A DNA stretch of 64,000 bases from Cristatella mucedo (GCA_009760855.2 WPIO01000004.1:6521001-6585000); one strand, 5' to 3'; shown: positions 1 to 12,794, counted from the stretch's first letter. A program made the numbers and translations. The notes: generated by a model not told the origin, from the letters alone.

Positions 1-480
1 ACCGTTGCTATAATTGGGCTAAATGAGTAAGCCAGCTTAGGACACTTTCCTTCAGTATTTCTGTGAGTTGCCAGTATGGAGTTAAAAGTCCAATGTATTT
101 TCTCTCGCTTCAGGCCTAGAGCCGATGGTACATTTGTAAGGTGACCTTAGTAGATTTAACGTGCATAATTAACGTGTAGATGTAAGTAGATTTAACGATA
201 TAACGTCTTTTGTAAAATCCACTCTTGCGTCTCGCGCCTATCACTTTGGCCATAGTCGCCGGCTATTTGACTGCAACACAAGATGGCGAGGCATTCGTTT
301 TGAATTTTCAAATGCACGGCTCGTTCATCCCTTAGCTGCCTAAAGGACACCAATGATGCACTGCAAGTCATTTGCTCCAATTATTGTGCCTCGCACCAAA
401 TGCCAGCATATCACCTGTTGAATCTGCACAAAATCAGATCGGCGGAAAATCAAAATGTTATGTTTTAAAGTGACTTTTCT
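1..480. other. Unassigned non-coding sequence
   Basis: No domain-bearing frame or recognisable repeat was seen. Frames are short and closed in all directions. The right edge abuts a LINE A fragment. Confidence 0.5.
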
Positions 481-483
481 TTA

Positions 484-1150
484 GGCGACTGCATCAGCTC
501 CACAGTCAAGCCTGCCTAATATAAGCTTATAGGCAGTAATAAAAATCAGGCTCGAATAGGTAAGGATAGCACATCTAAGTTGCTCCATGCATTTATGACA
601 TCCCGATTTGACTTCTCTAACTCGCTGCTTGCTGACCTGCAGGCATAAGCAATCAGGTGCATACAGCTGTTGCTAAACTCTGCAGCTAGGATTGTCTGTC
701 ATGTGCATCGTGCTTTCGGCATAGCACCACTTCTCGCCGACCTGCACTAGATACCGGAGAAGCAACGGATAAAGGTCACTCACTTTTAGGTCTTCTCATT
801 CTTTGGTTCGGGCCTGTCTATCAGATCTACTCCCCCACCAGGCCAATCATCATACCACTGGCTTTTTGGGAAAATTACAGTTTACTTATACCTAGTGCAA
901 ATCTCAAATCTTTTGGAGACCATGCATCTAGTTTGTGTGCTCCCAAAGCCCGAAAATCACTCAAAAAAATCTACAAACGCAGCTTTTTTGGATAGCATTT
1001 AGTGAATCTCTGTTATTTGTTCTTCATGTGCTTATGCATGCTGATACTGTGCGTGCTGTCACTAACAACACTTGCATACTGATCCTGTGCATGTAGCCTC
1101 TAACCACATTATAAATACTTTGTTCAGTTTCAGGCTTCAAGGTATTCTTA
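484..1150 (+). mobile_element. LINE A fragment, ORF2 C-terminus plus part of 3'UTR
   Basis: This aligns with the end of the best LINE A copy at 25280-25990. Shared landmarks include CAGCTCCACAGTCAA near its start, TTCTCGCCGACCTGCACT near 733, the region encoding the KSFGD-like segment near 900, and the 3'UTR phrases around GTGCTTATGC and CTCTAACCACA. Many substitutions and small indels destroy the frame. The 3' hairpin and tail are absent, so both ends are lost. It is an old, dead copy. Confidence 0.85.
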
Positions 1151-2680
1151 ATAATACTCTCAACAGTTTTGTTCTTAACCGTGGCTATGATTTAAGGTAG
1201 CAACTTGTATGTCTTACTTTCACTTGCTTCTTTACAAGTGAAATCCAGGCTACCGTAAAAGTGACTAAAATCTTTAATATTCTGCTAAGACGTTATTGCT
1301 GCACCATGGCCTCTATGCAATGAATTGAAATTCAGCCTTTTTTCAAATACACTGTAAAAGGGCTCGCGAATATGAGGAATATTCGTTAGCACAGCTCTGA
1401 AAGTCGCTTTACTCAATGATGATTGAGAAACCCTATCTGCATTCGGAATTATGACAGAGGAAGCAATTAGATACGATTACATTGCCCTCATTTAGTCATA
1501 GCTCTTCATAAGTGCCGACTTACATTTGCGATGCAATGCCTGGCTGCTTTCTGAGACCAAAGTTGTTTTTGAATCACCTACCTTACTGTAAAGCATAGCC
1601 GAAGCCCAAGTGGTTGCTGGATTAGAACACTATTTGAGTTCATAGGTGGTTCCTAAATTAAAAAATCTGAAAAGAAGTAATTGTAACTTCTTATAAATCT
1701 CGATCGTAGAGATTGACAGTAAAACAATTGCAGAAATTGATATTAAAAACTTAACCTTTCTTGCCTGTTGAACCCTTGCAGAAAATTTCTTAAATGTTGG
1801 GAGGAGCATAATCTCTATCGCTAGAAATTGTTGGCAAGCCAACCGCACCGTCTTTGTACACAGATAAAAAACGATATATTTGTATCCCTTGTAATGTATA
1901 AATTCACTTTTCAAGATCGGTCACTGAAGTTTTTAAGCTCAATAACATTCTACAAAAGGGCCGCTGAAAGGTTGGGAAATGTTTTTTTTAACTTGTGTTG
2001 CCAAAAAAATTGCAAGACCACTTAGTGATTCATAGTCTGGGTAAGCCGCTAGGCATGCATAGACTTGCATCTCAGTGTGTATTTCAGTTCCATCCACATC
2101 CATGCTGTCTCCAGGTAAGCGACTCCTCCAGAGATTTGCACTCACTAAGGATATCAACTTCGGATTTTTCGGAACTCTTATGGATGCCATATCTAAACCC
2201 AGATAATGCGGTATGTTCTTGAATCTTATTGAACCTTTCTTTCTGTTATAGATCATGTAAGCACATCTTGACCAGTGCAATAAAAGTTTACCTTATTGAG
2301 CTACGTGGGTATCCTGTAAAGCCTCATCATGATAAAACAGCCTTTTGTTGTTCAGTGTCGCTCTGTTTCAAAATGTGGTTATATCTGCAACTCTTTAGCA
2401 ATTTGGATTTTATCCGAAAATATTGTATGGGGTTGTTCGGATCTTACATAATTCAAGGCCGCCCTCTGCTGAGATATTAGCTCAAATATGACCTTAAAGT
2501 CTATTCAAGTTTTTATTGATCGACTAAGTTAACTGTATAGGCTCTACATAACTATCTCATCATTGGCTTCTTGACAACCTTCTCAGTACATTGCTTCTCT
2601 TTGTATTCACCCACGGAAGCCACCAGAGCATCAAGTTCACCTTTAATGCATAATGAAAATCCTCGGCTTAGCTGCAGTTC
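1151..2680. other. Unassigned non-coding sequence
   Basis: About 1.5 kb with only short frames (the longest is about 113 codons on the minus strand near 1939-2280) and no family resemblance. It is AT-rich, with several short T runs. I see no convincing gene or repeat. Confidence 0.45.
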
Positions 2681-2681
2681 T

Positions 2682-2857
2682 TTAAATAAATAAATCCTGA
2701 CTGATTAAACAGCCTCTTTGTATAGCGACAGAAGAGCCTTTACGGCTATCACCACTGCTTACAGGGGCGATACAGGATCGCCCACAGCAGGAATCGAACC
2801 CACGACCTCCGGACAGCGATCGTGAAAGCCTTACCTAGTGTGCCATTACGGCTCACC
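2682..2857 (-). mobile_element. SINE B, tRNA-derived, near full length
   Basis: Read on the minus strand, it begins with a tRNA-like head (GGTGAGCCGTAATGGCACAC), runs through a good B box (GGTTCGATTCC) near 2790-2800, then a non-tRNA body, and ends in a short TTTATTTATTTAAA tail. The same unit of about 180 bp recurs at 42507-42691 and, less well kept, at several other sites in the window. The B box and A-box-like head fit an RNA polymerase III-transcribed SINE. One gap in the head, compared with the 42507 copy, removes part of the A-box region. Confidence 0.85.
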
Positions 2858-2994
2858 ATACTATCGCTTCAATACGACCGCATCTGTAGGAGACCAACAG
2901 CTTTGTTTCTACCTTAAAACTACATACCTGAAACTTCTCTCACGGCTAACGTGATTACACCAGGCAAGACAAGGGGAAGCAAACCAGAATGCTA

Positions 2995-3103
2995 GTGAGG
3001 TGTGATGGCACTTTAGTTAAGGTGGTTGCTTTTCATAAACGAAGTCCGACGTTGTAGGTGATCCTTTATCACCCCTGCAAGAGGTGGAGATAGCCGTAAA
3101 AAC
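2995..3103 (+). mobile_element. SINE B, 5' part, split by a LINE A insertion
   Basis: The head (GTGATGGCAC then TTAAGGTGGTTGC) and body (GTGATCCTTTATC then GATAGCCGTAAA) match SINE B. The match stops at about 3103 where LINE A sequence begins. The rest of the SINE reappears at 3518, after the LINE tail. Confidence 0.8.
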
Positions 3104-3517
3104 AGCTTTTCGGAAATCAACAGTGAACCATCACCTCGTACCAACCTCAAATCCTTTGGATACCGTGCATGTAGTGCTTATGCTCCCAAAGCATGGAACT
3201 AACTCCCGACCAACGCAACAACATTCCCTGACTTGACCAAAGTAAAAAATAATAACTTAAAAACAAACCTATTTAGGACAGCATTTGTTGGGTCCCTGTG
3301 ATTCGGACAGCATTTGCTGGGTCCCTGTGATTGGTCCTTTGGGTGCTTCTGCTTGCTGACATGTGCATGCTGCCACTAACTATGTCATTCATGTTGTTTA
3401 TAAAGCTTGATATTACTCACAATTCAATCGCGTTTCCCTTTGCAGCAAGTATACGGCCCCTGGAAAGAAGTTGAGTTCTCTGAGGGTGCTTTTTCAAATG
3501 TATTATTATTATTATAA
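3104..3517 (+). mobile_element. LINE A 5'-truncated copy nested in SINE B
   Basis: This starts inside the last part of ORF2 (matching about 25665 of the best copy), passes the 3'UTR and the 3' hairpin (GAAAGAAGTTGAGTTCTCTG near 3463), and ends in TATTATTATTATTATAAAAC. A short internal direct duplication of about 28 bp around GGACAGCATTTG occurs at 3276-3335. Flanking TAAAAC-like runs on both sides may be the target-site duplication. The coding part is decayed. Confidence 0.85.
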
Positions 3518-3587
3518 AACACATCTGTTGCTATACAAAAGAGGCCGCGTTTATTCAGCTAGTATGTATTGATTGATTTATTTATTT
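3518..3587 (+). mobile_element. SINE B, 3' part, after the LINE insertion
   Basis: TGTTGCTATACAAAAGAGG, then TTTATTCAGCTAG and TTTATTTATTT match the end of SINE B. It completes the copy that begins at 2995. Confidence 0.8.
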
Positions 3588-6500
3588 GATGGACTGTTGC
3601 AAAATGATTCTGACATGGGGCTATTAAGGTTAAACTCCTCCTTCGTATTTGCATGTAAGATTTGCTTTCGTTACACTAGCTCAGAAAGTATCTGATAAAT
3701 AATGAAAGGCATCCTGTTTGCTATCGCTTTCAACTAAGAAGCAATTAAAAACCATGAATCTTCTACCACAATCTGAGCAATTTACCACGCACAGGTCTTT
3801 GAGGTTCCATGGCATTGATTCAATCCCTGTGCTTTGCTGAGTAGTGCCGGCATGATTCAGCATGAAGAAAGAAATTCGAGATGTAGACAGACTCTTTGCT
3901 ATGGCTCAAAACATTTATTTTAGCCTATTCTATTAAAGCCTGCAGAAATATCAGAATTCACGCCTCTTATGAAACACTCATAGAGAAGTCGATAAGTATT
4001 TATCTAGCTGCATGGTTTTGGCGAATGCCTCTAATCTTGCCAGCTCACTTAGCTCCACAGACACTTACTGAATAACGATCCAGCATCTAGTTGTACGGGT
4101 GCTTGGCAAAGCAGCAAAGCCCATAGTACCAATCAGTCCATCGGGCTCACCCAAGCCGCTTGCATTATTCAGATTATTCACCTGCAATAGAGCTCTGACT
4201 GGGGCATAAGGCATTTGGTGTTTTTCTCGAACTCCAGCAGTCCTTCCGACAGTGATCCTAATAGTTTTCTTTCAGACCATGATACAAAGTTTAACGGCCA
4301 AGGCCTGGTGGCGTTAGCTAGCAAGCATTTTTCGTGGTTCCTCGTCTTGCTTTTCGAGTGCTTCGATTGGCAATGCGTGCATATGTGGTGCAAGACAGAG
4401 TGAGGTGTGGTTTCTGCCTCAAAGGACTAAAGGTGAAAAGCACTTGCATGAAAGTAGCAGCCCATGCTTTTTGTTGTCTTTATCAACTCTCACCCTTTCA
4501 CTTGCATAGTGCTGGCGTTCATGGGTTCAAGCACCTGATCTTCGCCATGATTTCCGTACAATTTTGTGCAGGCATTTATATACAGCTATGATAAATAGAG
4601 TTGATTGCCGACGCTATCCTGTACTGTTGAACATTGAATAAATTTCGCTTCTGGACCAGCTAGTCTTTACACGTTTACTAGCGCTGCAGTAATGTATTGG
4701 CCTATACGTTAAATGGTGCGTTGCAAATTTTGCCAACGTAAGCTAACCTGATATTTTTTTGTTTCAGCATCGAAAAACTAGGACGTCACATTTTAGTGTC
4801 TCCATCGTACTTCACAACTACGCCTTTGACCAAGCAAGTGTATATTCCACTCAGTCTCTCAAGAAGTAGCAGGCCTTGCAGAGGTACAGGTGCAACGTGA
4901 ACATGCATTCGTGCTGTTCGGCGATACGTTTAGCCACTTGGGTTCTTTCCGTGGTGGAGGATGACCTTTTCAAATATTGCGTCATAATTACGGCTACTCC
5001 CTCTATGCTTCTCTCTATGGCTTAACCATTAATCACGCTATTTTTGGCTCGTTGTTCTCATCTACTTAGTCATGTAGGGTATCTCCTAACTCGTAGCTGT
5101 GCTGCTCAAAATCTGCATGGTATAATGGCTGTATGGTGCCCACAATAGCACCATGCTAACCAGGACTGCAATCTTGACTGCCACGGTCATGCACCTTATG
5201 TAAAAGGCGATCGACCATGCGTAGTTGTGGATTTTCTTAGGTTAATCCCTTCTGTCACTGCTTCCTAATGACGAAACTAAATTAAAAACCAAGCCATGCC
5301 TTTTGTGAATATAGGTTCATCTCAGTCGGGTCCACCCTTTAGTATGTATGCCACATAGGTAAGTTAGGTGCACAACAGATGCATAGAATTTCTGTCGCCT
5401 GCACAGCCGGCTCGTATGTAGAAAGAAAACTATTTCGCTCTGCGATCGACCTGACATTTGACAGGACAGCCTCTGACAGAGGGGCGACGGAATTGACATC
5501 ATGGCAGACAGTACTCGTGTTCAGGCAGCAGCAGATGCTGCTAGCCCCACCAATTCAGTCGCCAGCAGCTGAGCTGCTACCTCAGCCCTGAGGTCGCTGG
5601 CGGTTCACATGAGTCGTGCCTCCATGGGATGCTCTGGCATTGGAAGACCGGTTGAGCGTAACACGTGCACTCAAAGGTTTGCTGCTGTGCTGAGGCACTA
5701 CTTGCCGTATAAGGTGTCTGGCGAGCAGCCAGGTAGGCGGATAGGGTAACATAGTCTCGTTGAGTTTTGTCATGACGAGTCCTCAGACCGTGGCTAGAAC
5801 TCGGCTGTAGCAGCTGATCAATTGTGCCTGTCAACTGCTTCTTGTGGCCTTAGCAGTAGGGAGTATGTAGACAAATTAGCTTGATGACTTTACTAATGGC
5901 TTGCATTATAGCTACAGAAAGTCTCTTGAATGCACAAAGCATTGGTGGGAAATGTGTCCAGGAATAGCAACAGTCAATCTGGTGCATCACAGGAGCACGT
6001 CGACTGGGCCGCAGATGTCAGTCGTTTTTGGATACCTTTACAATGCATTAGTAGGAGAGCTTTAGTTTTCGGTGAACAACTGAAGCGTGAAACCGTGACT
6101 GCTACAGCTCCACACGGACGGCATGCTTCTCTGGTCGGTGTGGATTAAGCATACACGTGCAACACCATCTTGGTAGAAGCCAAGGCCGTAGGACGAAAGT
6201 GACTGAGGGGGCTAATGTCTGTCTTCCCTTTAGACCAACGATAACATACCACCCAGACTGCATGCCAACGGCCATGCTCGGCCTGCCCTCCTGAGATGGG
6301 CTGTCCCCGACAGGATCAATGTGTGGCCATAGCCTAAAACCTGGCTATGCTACTGATGGATTAAAAGAACAGGCGGCAAAAGAAGAACAACGAGAAGAAG
6401 ATTTTCTGAGTCAATGGCAGCATTTACATTGTATCAAAAGGGAACTAATAGAAACTCTAACTACTTGCAGTCAACAACAAAAGATCCCTAACCACACGTC

Positions 6501-7052
6501 TCTAATCAGTTCCCGATGTCTTAGTGAGTAGTTTAAATCATAAGACAGTACCTTCAACTGCTAGAAATGTGATGTGCAACAACTTTAGCAACTCAGCAAC
6601 GAGTCGTGCAGGTAGAATACACTTCATTGAAGGTATTTTGAGTGACTTTGGAGCCTGAATCTTTTTTTATTCGGAGTCCATTTTCACAAAGATACTTCAC
6701 GGTCACGGTCGTTACAGACCACTTGTATGTGGTAGCTCACCTCCTACAACATTCAAACTCTGGGGCGTCCTGCCAGACCTGGAGACTTAAGGTCAGCTCC
6801 TTAACAATCGCGAAGACCTCGCCTACATTGAGGAGATTGAGATACTTGAACAGACCAGCTGCAGCTGCCGTGGCATCAAGCTTTACCCATGGCATTTACT
6901 CCCAGTGCAATATGTTCAGCGATTGCTGGCAAGTGCTGGAGAAGAGAGGCGTCCATTTTTTTGGTGTTCCTGTCAGGATGTACCAGCATGTGTTGTCTCG
7001 ACGTTGACCACGTGGCAGATTCGACTAGCATTCTGTCACAGCCTCAAACTAG
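3588..7052. other. Unassigned sequence, partly GC-richer
   Basis: No repeat family or domain was recognised. The stretch 5480-6160 is richer in G+C and has longer open frames than its surroundings. One plus-strand frame from ATG 5501 is Ala/Ser-rich and broken by an early TGA; it matches nothing I know. This could be a decayed element gag or chance. No splice-bounded exon was convincing. Confidence 0.4.
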
Positions 7053-7306
7053 TCATACCCATATTATTCCGAGTTGGAACTAGCGGCCTGGTTGCGAAAT
7101 GAGTGCATCCTCGCTTAGCTGGCAATGAGTAAGAAGTAAACGCTGGCTGATACTCTCAAACGGCTCACTGATATGGTGGCTGAAGAGCCCTTGCACTTTT
7201 ATCACCTTTATCTGAGCACTTTAAGGGGGCATGCAACGGAGCACTGTCTACCGAGGAGGGGCTCGAACCCTCCACCATGGTCGCAAAATGCTAGGGCCTC
7301 ACTCCA
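7053..7306 (-). mobile_element. SINE C (putative), first copy
   Basis: A unit of about 250 bp is shared with 7831-8052. On the minus strand it carries a tRNA-like B box (GGGTTCGAGCCCC) near 7259-7271, preceded by a plausible A-box region (GAGTGAGGCCCTAGC). The body after the head is unlike SINE A or B. The two copies differ by substitutions and an internal indel of about 35 bp near 7120-7155. SINE status is inferred from the tRNA-like head and dispersal; only two copies are seen. Confidence 0.6.
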
Positions 7307-7650
7307 CGTGTCTAAGTGCGACGTAATCACAGCCTGCCCAGCACAAGCTGCTTGCTCTGCCTCTCTGCTGGGGCTGCCACTCTGGCTTGCAGCTACTCAG
7401 CTACAAGCTCAGCTCCTTTTGCTTAAAGAGCAGTCCAAGATGAAACCGTCTCTCGACGAAGAAGCAAATAATCTCGTACCCGACGATATGCCCGGCTGGG
7501 TGCAGAAAGTAATCTAAAGCAATCGATTTTCATGCTTAACAGTGGCAGCTTTGCAGAGTAGCAGCTCCAGAACCTGCTACCCGTCCAACTGCAACGAGGG
7601 CAGCTTTAGCCCGCCCAGTCACGGTTCTTTAGCATTTATTGTGATCCTGA

Positions 7651-7681
<31 letters not shown>

Positions 7682-7683
7682 GC
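7651..7683 (+). repeat. (TGC)n trinucleotide microsatellite
   Basis: About eleven TGC units with one CTA interruption, in the non-repetitive DNA between the two SINE C copies. Confidence 0.9.
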
Positions 7684-7830
7684 CGACCAACTTCTTCAAG
7701 GAAGCTGCCATGTTTAACGACAGAATAACAAGTTGCCACAAATCACTGACGTGATCTCACACATTACTGCTTGTTTGTTTAATGTCACTGAGTCCCACTA
7801 CCAGCACCCTCGTCCCAGACTCAGACAATT

Positions 7831-8052
7831 CATGCCCATATTATTCAGAGTTGGAACTAGCAGCCTGGTTGCAAGATGAGTGCATCCTCGCTTAGCTGGC
7901 AAATGCTTGATCACTGATATGGTGGCTGAAGAGCCCTTGCACTTTTATCACCTTTATCTGAGCACTTTAAGGGGGCATGCAACGGAGCACTGTCTACTGA
8001 GGAGGGGCTCGAACCCTCCACCATGGTCGCAACATGCTAGGGCCTCACTCCA
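7831..8052 (-). mobile_element. SINE C (putative), second copy
   Basis: Very similar to 7053-7306, including the B box near 8007-8019 (minus strand), and shorter by the indel described there. Both copies have the same orientation and lie about 0.78 kb apart. The sequence between them is not duplicated, so this looks like two insertions or a local copy event rather than a simple tandem duplication. Confidence 0.6.
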
Positions 8053-8884
8053 TGGCTGACGCGCATACGTCTTGTGCAACGGGCAAAAAGACTGCCGGAT
8101 GAAATGAAGTACTCGCTAAGGTATCACAGACTGATTTGGGACCTGAAGTGTCTGATCTTATGCCGCCACCTGCAAGTAGCTGTGCTGGCCAGTAAGGTTC
8201 TTCTGCTGCCATTTATATGCAACCCTGGGGTCTATCTCCTAATTACCTCCTTCTTCTTCTTCTCCTCCTTCTTATGCTTCTTTATTATAGCCGCGACTTG
8301 GTGCAGCACTACCGCTCAATTGTTTCAGCGAATTACTGGAAGTTTACCAAAACCTGTCAGGAGGAACGTCTTTTGGATTTCTCTTTGGGGTCGGTCCAAA
8401 GGAAGATGAATTAGTTTGACCCATCAGCCACTCTCTTCTCACAGCCGTGGCCTCTACCACTGTGGTTGTGCAAGAAGAGGCTGCTTCCTCTGCACCGTCT
8501 AGACACCTCAGCCTGCACAAGGGGAGCACTTCAGCAGCAGCTCCTCCATTCTTCACTCATTCGCCTTAAGCTAGCCCGTTTTAAAACAAACTCATCAGAG
8601 CAGTATAGAAAAAACCTCGACGGCTGGCGCCCAGTGCAGGCGCTTATGCGAAGCTTCAGACCTACGTTCAATATTTATGCACACATTTTAGACAATTTAT
8701 TTACTTAAAAAACAAAGCACCAACTTTTAAAGGCAAGGCCGTAGCAGCTTTACTCCTGCAGACCCTGCAGGCTATTGTATTTGCTGTCTTGACTTGGAGA
8801 CTAACTCAGCACAGTCAGAATTAAGGTAGTATTGCTCATCACGAAAAGCAATGTACCCAAGTTCTCTCAATGAGATGTCGTTTG
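8053..8884. other. Unassigned sequence with pyrimidine-rich tract
   Basis: A TTC-rich stretch lies near 8250-8285. The frames around it are short and no domain is recognised. Confidence 0.4.
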
Positions 8885-10430
8885 ACTTAGGCTTAAAATT
8901 TTTAGGTTAGATACAGAGGTCCTTGTGAAAATATTACTATTTTCGGTCAAAGGTTCTTGAAAAGACATTAGCTAAGCAGCTAGCATCACACATTGAAAAA
9001 AAAATAAAACTTATGTCACATTTCGATCGAGGTTCAGTCAACAGCACTACTATGAAAAGGCTCTCGTTGGTGTAACCAATGGAATCCTACATACCACCGA
9101 TGAAAGTAATATCGCCGTCTTAGTGTAGCTAGACTCTCATATGCCTTTGACTCTACTTATCACGATATGTTTCTTGAGCTCTTGAAAACGAAGATAATTT
9201 TGGCACGCAAGGCACTGACTTGATTGAAATCGTACTTTTCCGACCACTTTCATTCTGTGTCCTGTGAAAGGCAGGTAATATCTACCAGACCAGTCACCTA
9301 TGGATTCCCAAAAGGGTCTACGTTTCGTTCAACCTCTGGGAAACTGATTCAGGCTAATTGAATAGGTTGTCACGTTTGTGCCGACGATACTCAGCTCTAT
9401 GTGTCACTTAAATCATTAGAACATGCTGCAGCAACTCATAAACGTCATGTTTGCCATACAGACATGCATTCTTTGATGTCGGCAGGTGTCCTTAAACTAA
9501 ACAACTATATGACTGAATTGCTACTCACTTTTCACCCAAGAGTGTGGCTGGACTAGTAGGCTGTGGTCTTATAATTAGTGAAGCTGTTATGAAACCATCA
9601 CCCTGCATTCGCAGTAATTAGGGTGTGGTCTACGGCAGCCGCCTAAATGTGTAAAGCTTCATTACGAGTACTTCATCGGCAGCTAGCCATGAAGTCTGAT
9701 CTCAATCTAAGATGACAAATTGTCCGCAACTGTAACTTGCAATAGATTTCCCTGGCTTATTCCTTATGTATGGCTAGGTTATCCTAATGACCCTTCAGCT
9801 GGCCTACCGAAAAAAGCCATAGAAAACCACAGCCGGCGATTAACATGGCCGCAAGGTTAGTTTCGAAATCCCCGAGTTTAGACCAGTTGTCTCCTGGCTG
9901 TAAGAGCATGAATGCAAGGCAGTTAATCGACAGATACAGAGCCAAGGTCTTTCACTTATCCACAAAGCCCTCTGCGGCTTCGCTCCTTCATATCTAGTTG
10001 CAATGCTGCACCAGTTTCAGCTTCCTCGTGCCCTCAGGTCGTGGAACTACAATACATTCGCTGTTCTTTTTGTCAGCCTAATGACCGTTGGCCGCAGAAG
10101 CATTTGCTCTGCAAATCCAAGACTGTGGAACTCACTTCCACGATTCTTAGGCAGTGACCAATAATCTGCTGCTGCCGATTTTGGCACATCGTTTGCAGCC
10201 GTCCTGATCTGCTTAATACACGTAATCACTACCTCAACTACTCTCCTGTCTCAGCTATACTTCCCACTTGCTCTTGCTGCGTAAGATGGAGTCGGATCGG
10301 TTCCGAATTCATACTGAAAGCTGCTTGAGCTATGAGTGTACTATACTAAACTCTCCTGAGCAGCTATTACATAGTCTTTGTGGCTTTGTGTATTTTCAGA
10401 CGGAGATGCATTAAATAATGATTTATTGAC
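8885..10430 (+). mobile_element. LINE B, decayed reverse transcriptase and 3'UTR
   Basis: In shifting frames the reverse transcriptase order is visible. A FLSKVLEK-like stretch comes first (about 8940-8990), then an STETALVRVTN-like stretch (about 9040-9080), motif A like AFDSTYHD (about 9140-9165), a GFPKGS-like motif B (about 9300), and ADDTQLYVSL (about 9385-9410) followed by LKLNN. A C-terminal PRLWNSLP-type stretch sits near 10120-10145. This order is typical of CR1/L2-group LINEs. It differs clearly from LINE A and resembles the element at 52860-55870. Numerous stops and frameshifts make it a long-dead copy. A sequence around 10164-10255 recurs in the other LINE B pieces. Confidence 0.7.
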
Positions 10431-10689
10431 TTCCTCACACCACTGTCTCAGCTGCAAACATTGACTAGCACAGTATAGTTGTTGGTATAGCAAAGTGCTG
10501 GCCATGTGGTCTGTGGTCGAAGCACGACGAAGCTTGATGAGACTATGTTGACTGGCGGCCTACCTGTCTGTTTTGCCGACATATGTATCTCCGTCTGTAA
10601 CTCCACAAAGTCATAAAGACGTTTTGTGTAGCTCACTCACTGCCTAGGCGGCTTTCGTTTAGCATTCGGTAGCCGAAAGTCTTCGTCTC

Positions 10690-10840
10690 ACGCAAAAAAG
10701 AGAAAGTGTGAGGCATAGCAGAGTCAGGAGAGCAATTGAGGTTGTGAGTAGCATGGAAGTAGCAGATCAGGACCGCTGAAAAAGATGTGCCATAGTCAGC
10801 AGCAGGAGAGTTTTCTATGCAGTGATGCTCGAACCGACCG
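10690..10840 (-). mobile_element. LINE B 3' fragment
   Basis: Read on the minus strand, the sequence around TGGCACATCTTTTTCAGCGG followed by CCTGATCTGCT and CACAACCTCAA matches the 3' region of the LINE B copy at 10164-10255. It also matches 35320-35440 (same orientation as here). It faces the preceding plus-strand copy tail to tail. Sequence further right to about 10990 may belong to it but was not matched. Confidence 0.6.
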
Positions 10841-12794
10841 AGCGCCGTGCTTGCAAGTGCTTCAGCATTGCCGAGCCGTTCTACCGATGGCAAGTCTCCT
10901 CGTGGAGGCACTGCCGACCGGCACTGGGAACTGGTAATCGAAGGGCAGATGTGCCAATGCATACAGCTACTGTCTCAGCACTAGCTCTGTAAGCCGAGTC
11001 GTTTTTGTACTCACTTAAGGCTCGCCACCTACTTAACGGTGGAACCTAACTGAGATGAACCTCCATTCCCGTAGACGAGATTCAATTTGCAACTTCGTTT
11101 CTTCGTTCGCAGGCCATACCGCACGTGAAAGAAATGCACAGCGAAATACGCAAGATCGCATTTTAGTTAAAGTGATGCAGGATCGCCAATATGTGATACA
11201 GCAAATCTTTTTAACTAAGAGCAGTGAGTCCATTTTACTGCCATTGTATTTTCCTGGCATCTTTTGCCATTTCATAATCACATCTCGATCATTCAAACGC
11301 TGGAACTCAAATTGACCTATTGCAGAGCCTCGTACATTTTTTATCGCACATGTTTAGTAGGTTATTATCGCAGATAGGCTAGCATACACTTCGCCATGGT
11401 TTTACCGTCACTTCGCTGCAATGTTCTTGTTCAAAAACCATTGAAAATCTTACATTTCTGTCTGATGAGGCGGTTAAGTTAAAGATAGTGACCCTAAATT
11501 GTGGATGAAATACGTTCTCTTTCTCTTCCTGTTCGAGGGATACCCGAATTAAAGAAGGAAGCAGTAAAACATAGGCACTACCTATATTAAAGCTATCGAT
11601 TCCAATATATACTTCGCCTTTCCGAGGTTATAATCATCACTGACAGTATATGGCATTATCCATAAGCAGGTGAAACAAAGGCCCAAATCATGTAACTCAC
11701 AGTCACTAAGATGGGTTTTAAACTATTAGCCAGACAGTTTACGGCTTCATAAAACATTTGGAAATTTGTTTAAGCCTTCCACTTGATCTAGTCGACTAAA
11801 CGCGACGAAGCTGTCGAATAGACTATTCTAGGTTACGGATTTGAACGTAATAAGTTAAAATGTGAGGTCTTTTCATCGCTACCATGTTCTACAGCAATTG
11901 ATGTGATTGCATGTATTTTTGCCGAAACTAAACTTTGTGAACGGGTCTTCTAGGCTCCTGGCTGTGCCAACATTCATCGGATGTAATTAGCAAAGGACTA
12001 ACGCCTCTACTGGGACTTTATGTGTGATAGAGACGTTAGTTAAGGTGTCAGTTGTTACCGAACCGAAATTTACGAGCAGCATGGTACCTCGTCGGCAGTG
12101 TAAAACAATAATAATAGCAATAGTACAGTTGTGTAGAAGCCTCAGTGAACTTGACCATTTTAAAGGCACTGAGCATAAACTGTAGGTTAAGCATAGTAAA
12201 TCGTGTTCATGAAGGATTCAGGACATTTAGATAACCAGCTTGCCATTCTAGAAAAAAGATAAAACATTCTTGCACATAGCCTTCAGTGATGAAAGCAGAC
12301 TACCAAGTTTAAAGACAATGGTCAAAATGTGTGCATTTATAAAATACTAACCCACGCTAAACCCACAATGAACTGGAAAACTGGTGGGCAAGCTATACCT
12401 GGAAAATTATTTCAATTTGGCTTTGAATGATTGTGCTTAGGTCAAATTATGGAATTTACGAGGCACGTAGAGGGACTTTCATGAATGGTAATTGAATGTC
12501 ATGAACGTATATCTAAACTAGCTGCAAAATTGAATCCTGAGTTATCCAGGGTGACGAAAGTCACATCAACTGCAACTACCTTCCAATTGATTTTTCGAAA
12601 GAGCTTTAGAGTCTTCGTAGTATTCATTGTCAATGGTTTTTGGGCTTTTAAAATCTCAGCCGAGAATTGCTAATCAATATGGGTGGCAGCGGCGAGATTA
12701 GCAGTGACAAGCACCAGCTCGTGCCAGTAAAGTCAGCTGACTAGTCATGTGCTCAATTCATTTAACGTGACGGCAAAGTATAGCAACCAACCTG
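10841..12794. other. Unassigned sequence
   Basis: About 2 kb without a recognised repeat. Two overlapping antisense frames at 11033-11315 are open for about 87 codons each, but neither looks like a known protein. AT-rich throughout. Confidence 0.4.

Noticed and set aside
5480-6160. An Ala/Ser-rich protein starting at 5501
   Set aside because: The frame has an early stop, no recognisable domain and no splice-bounded exon.
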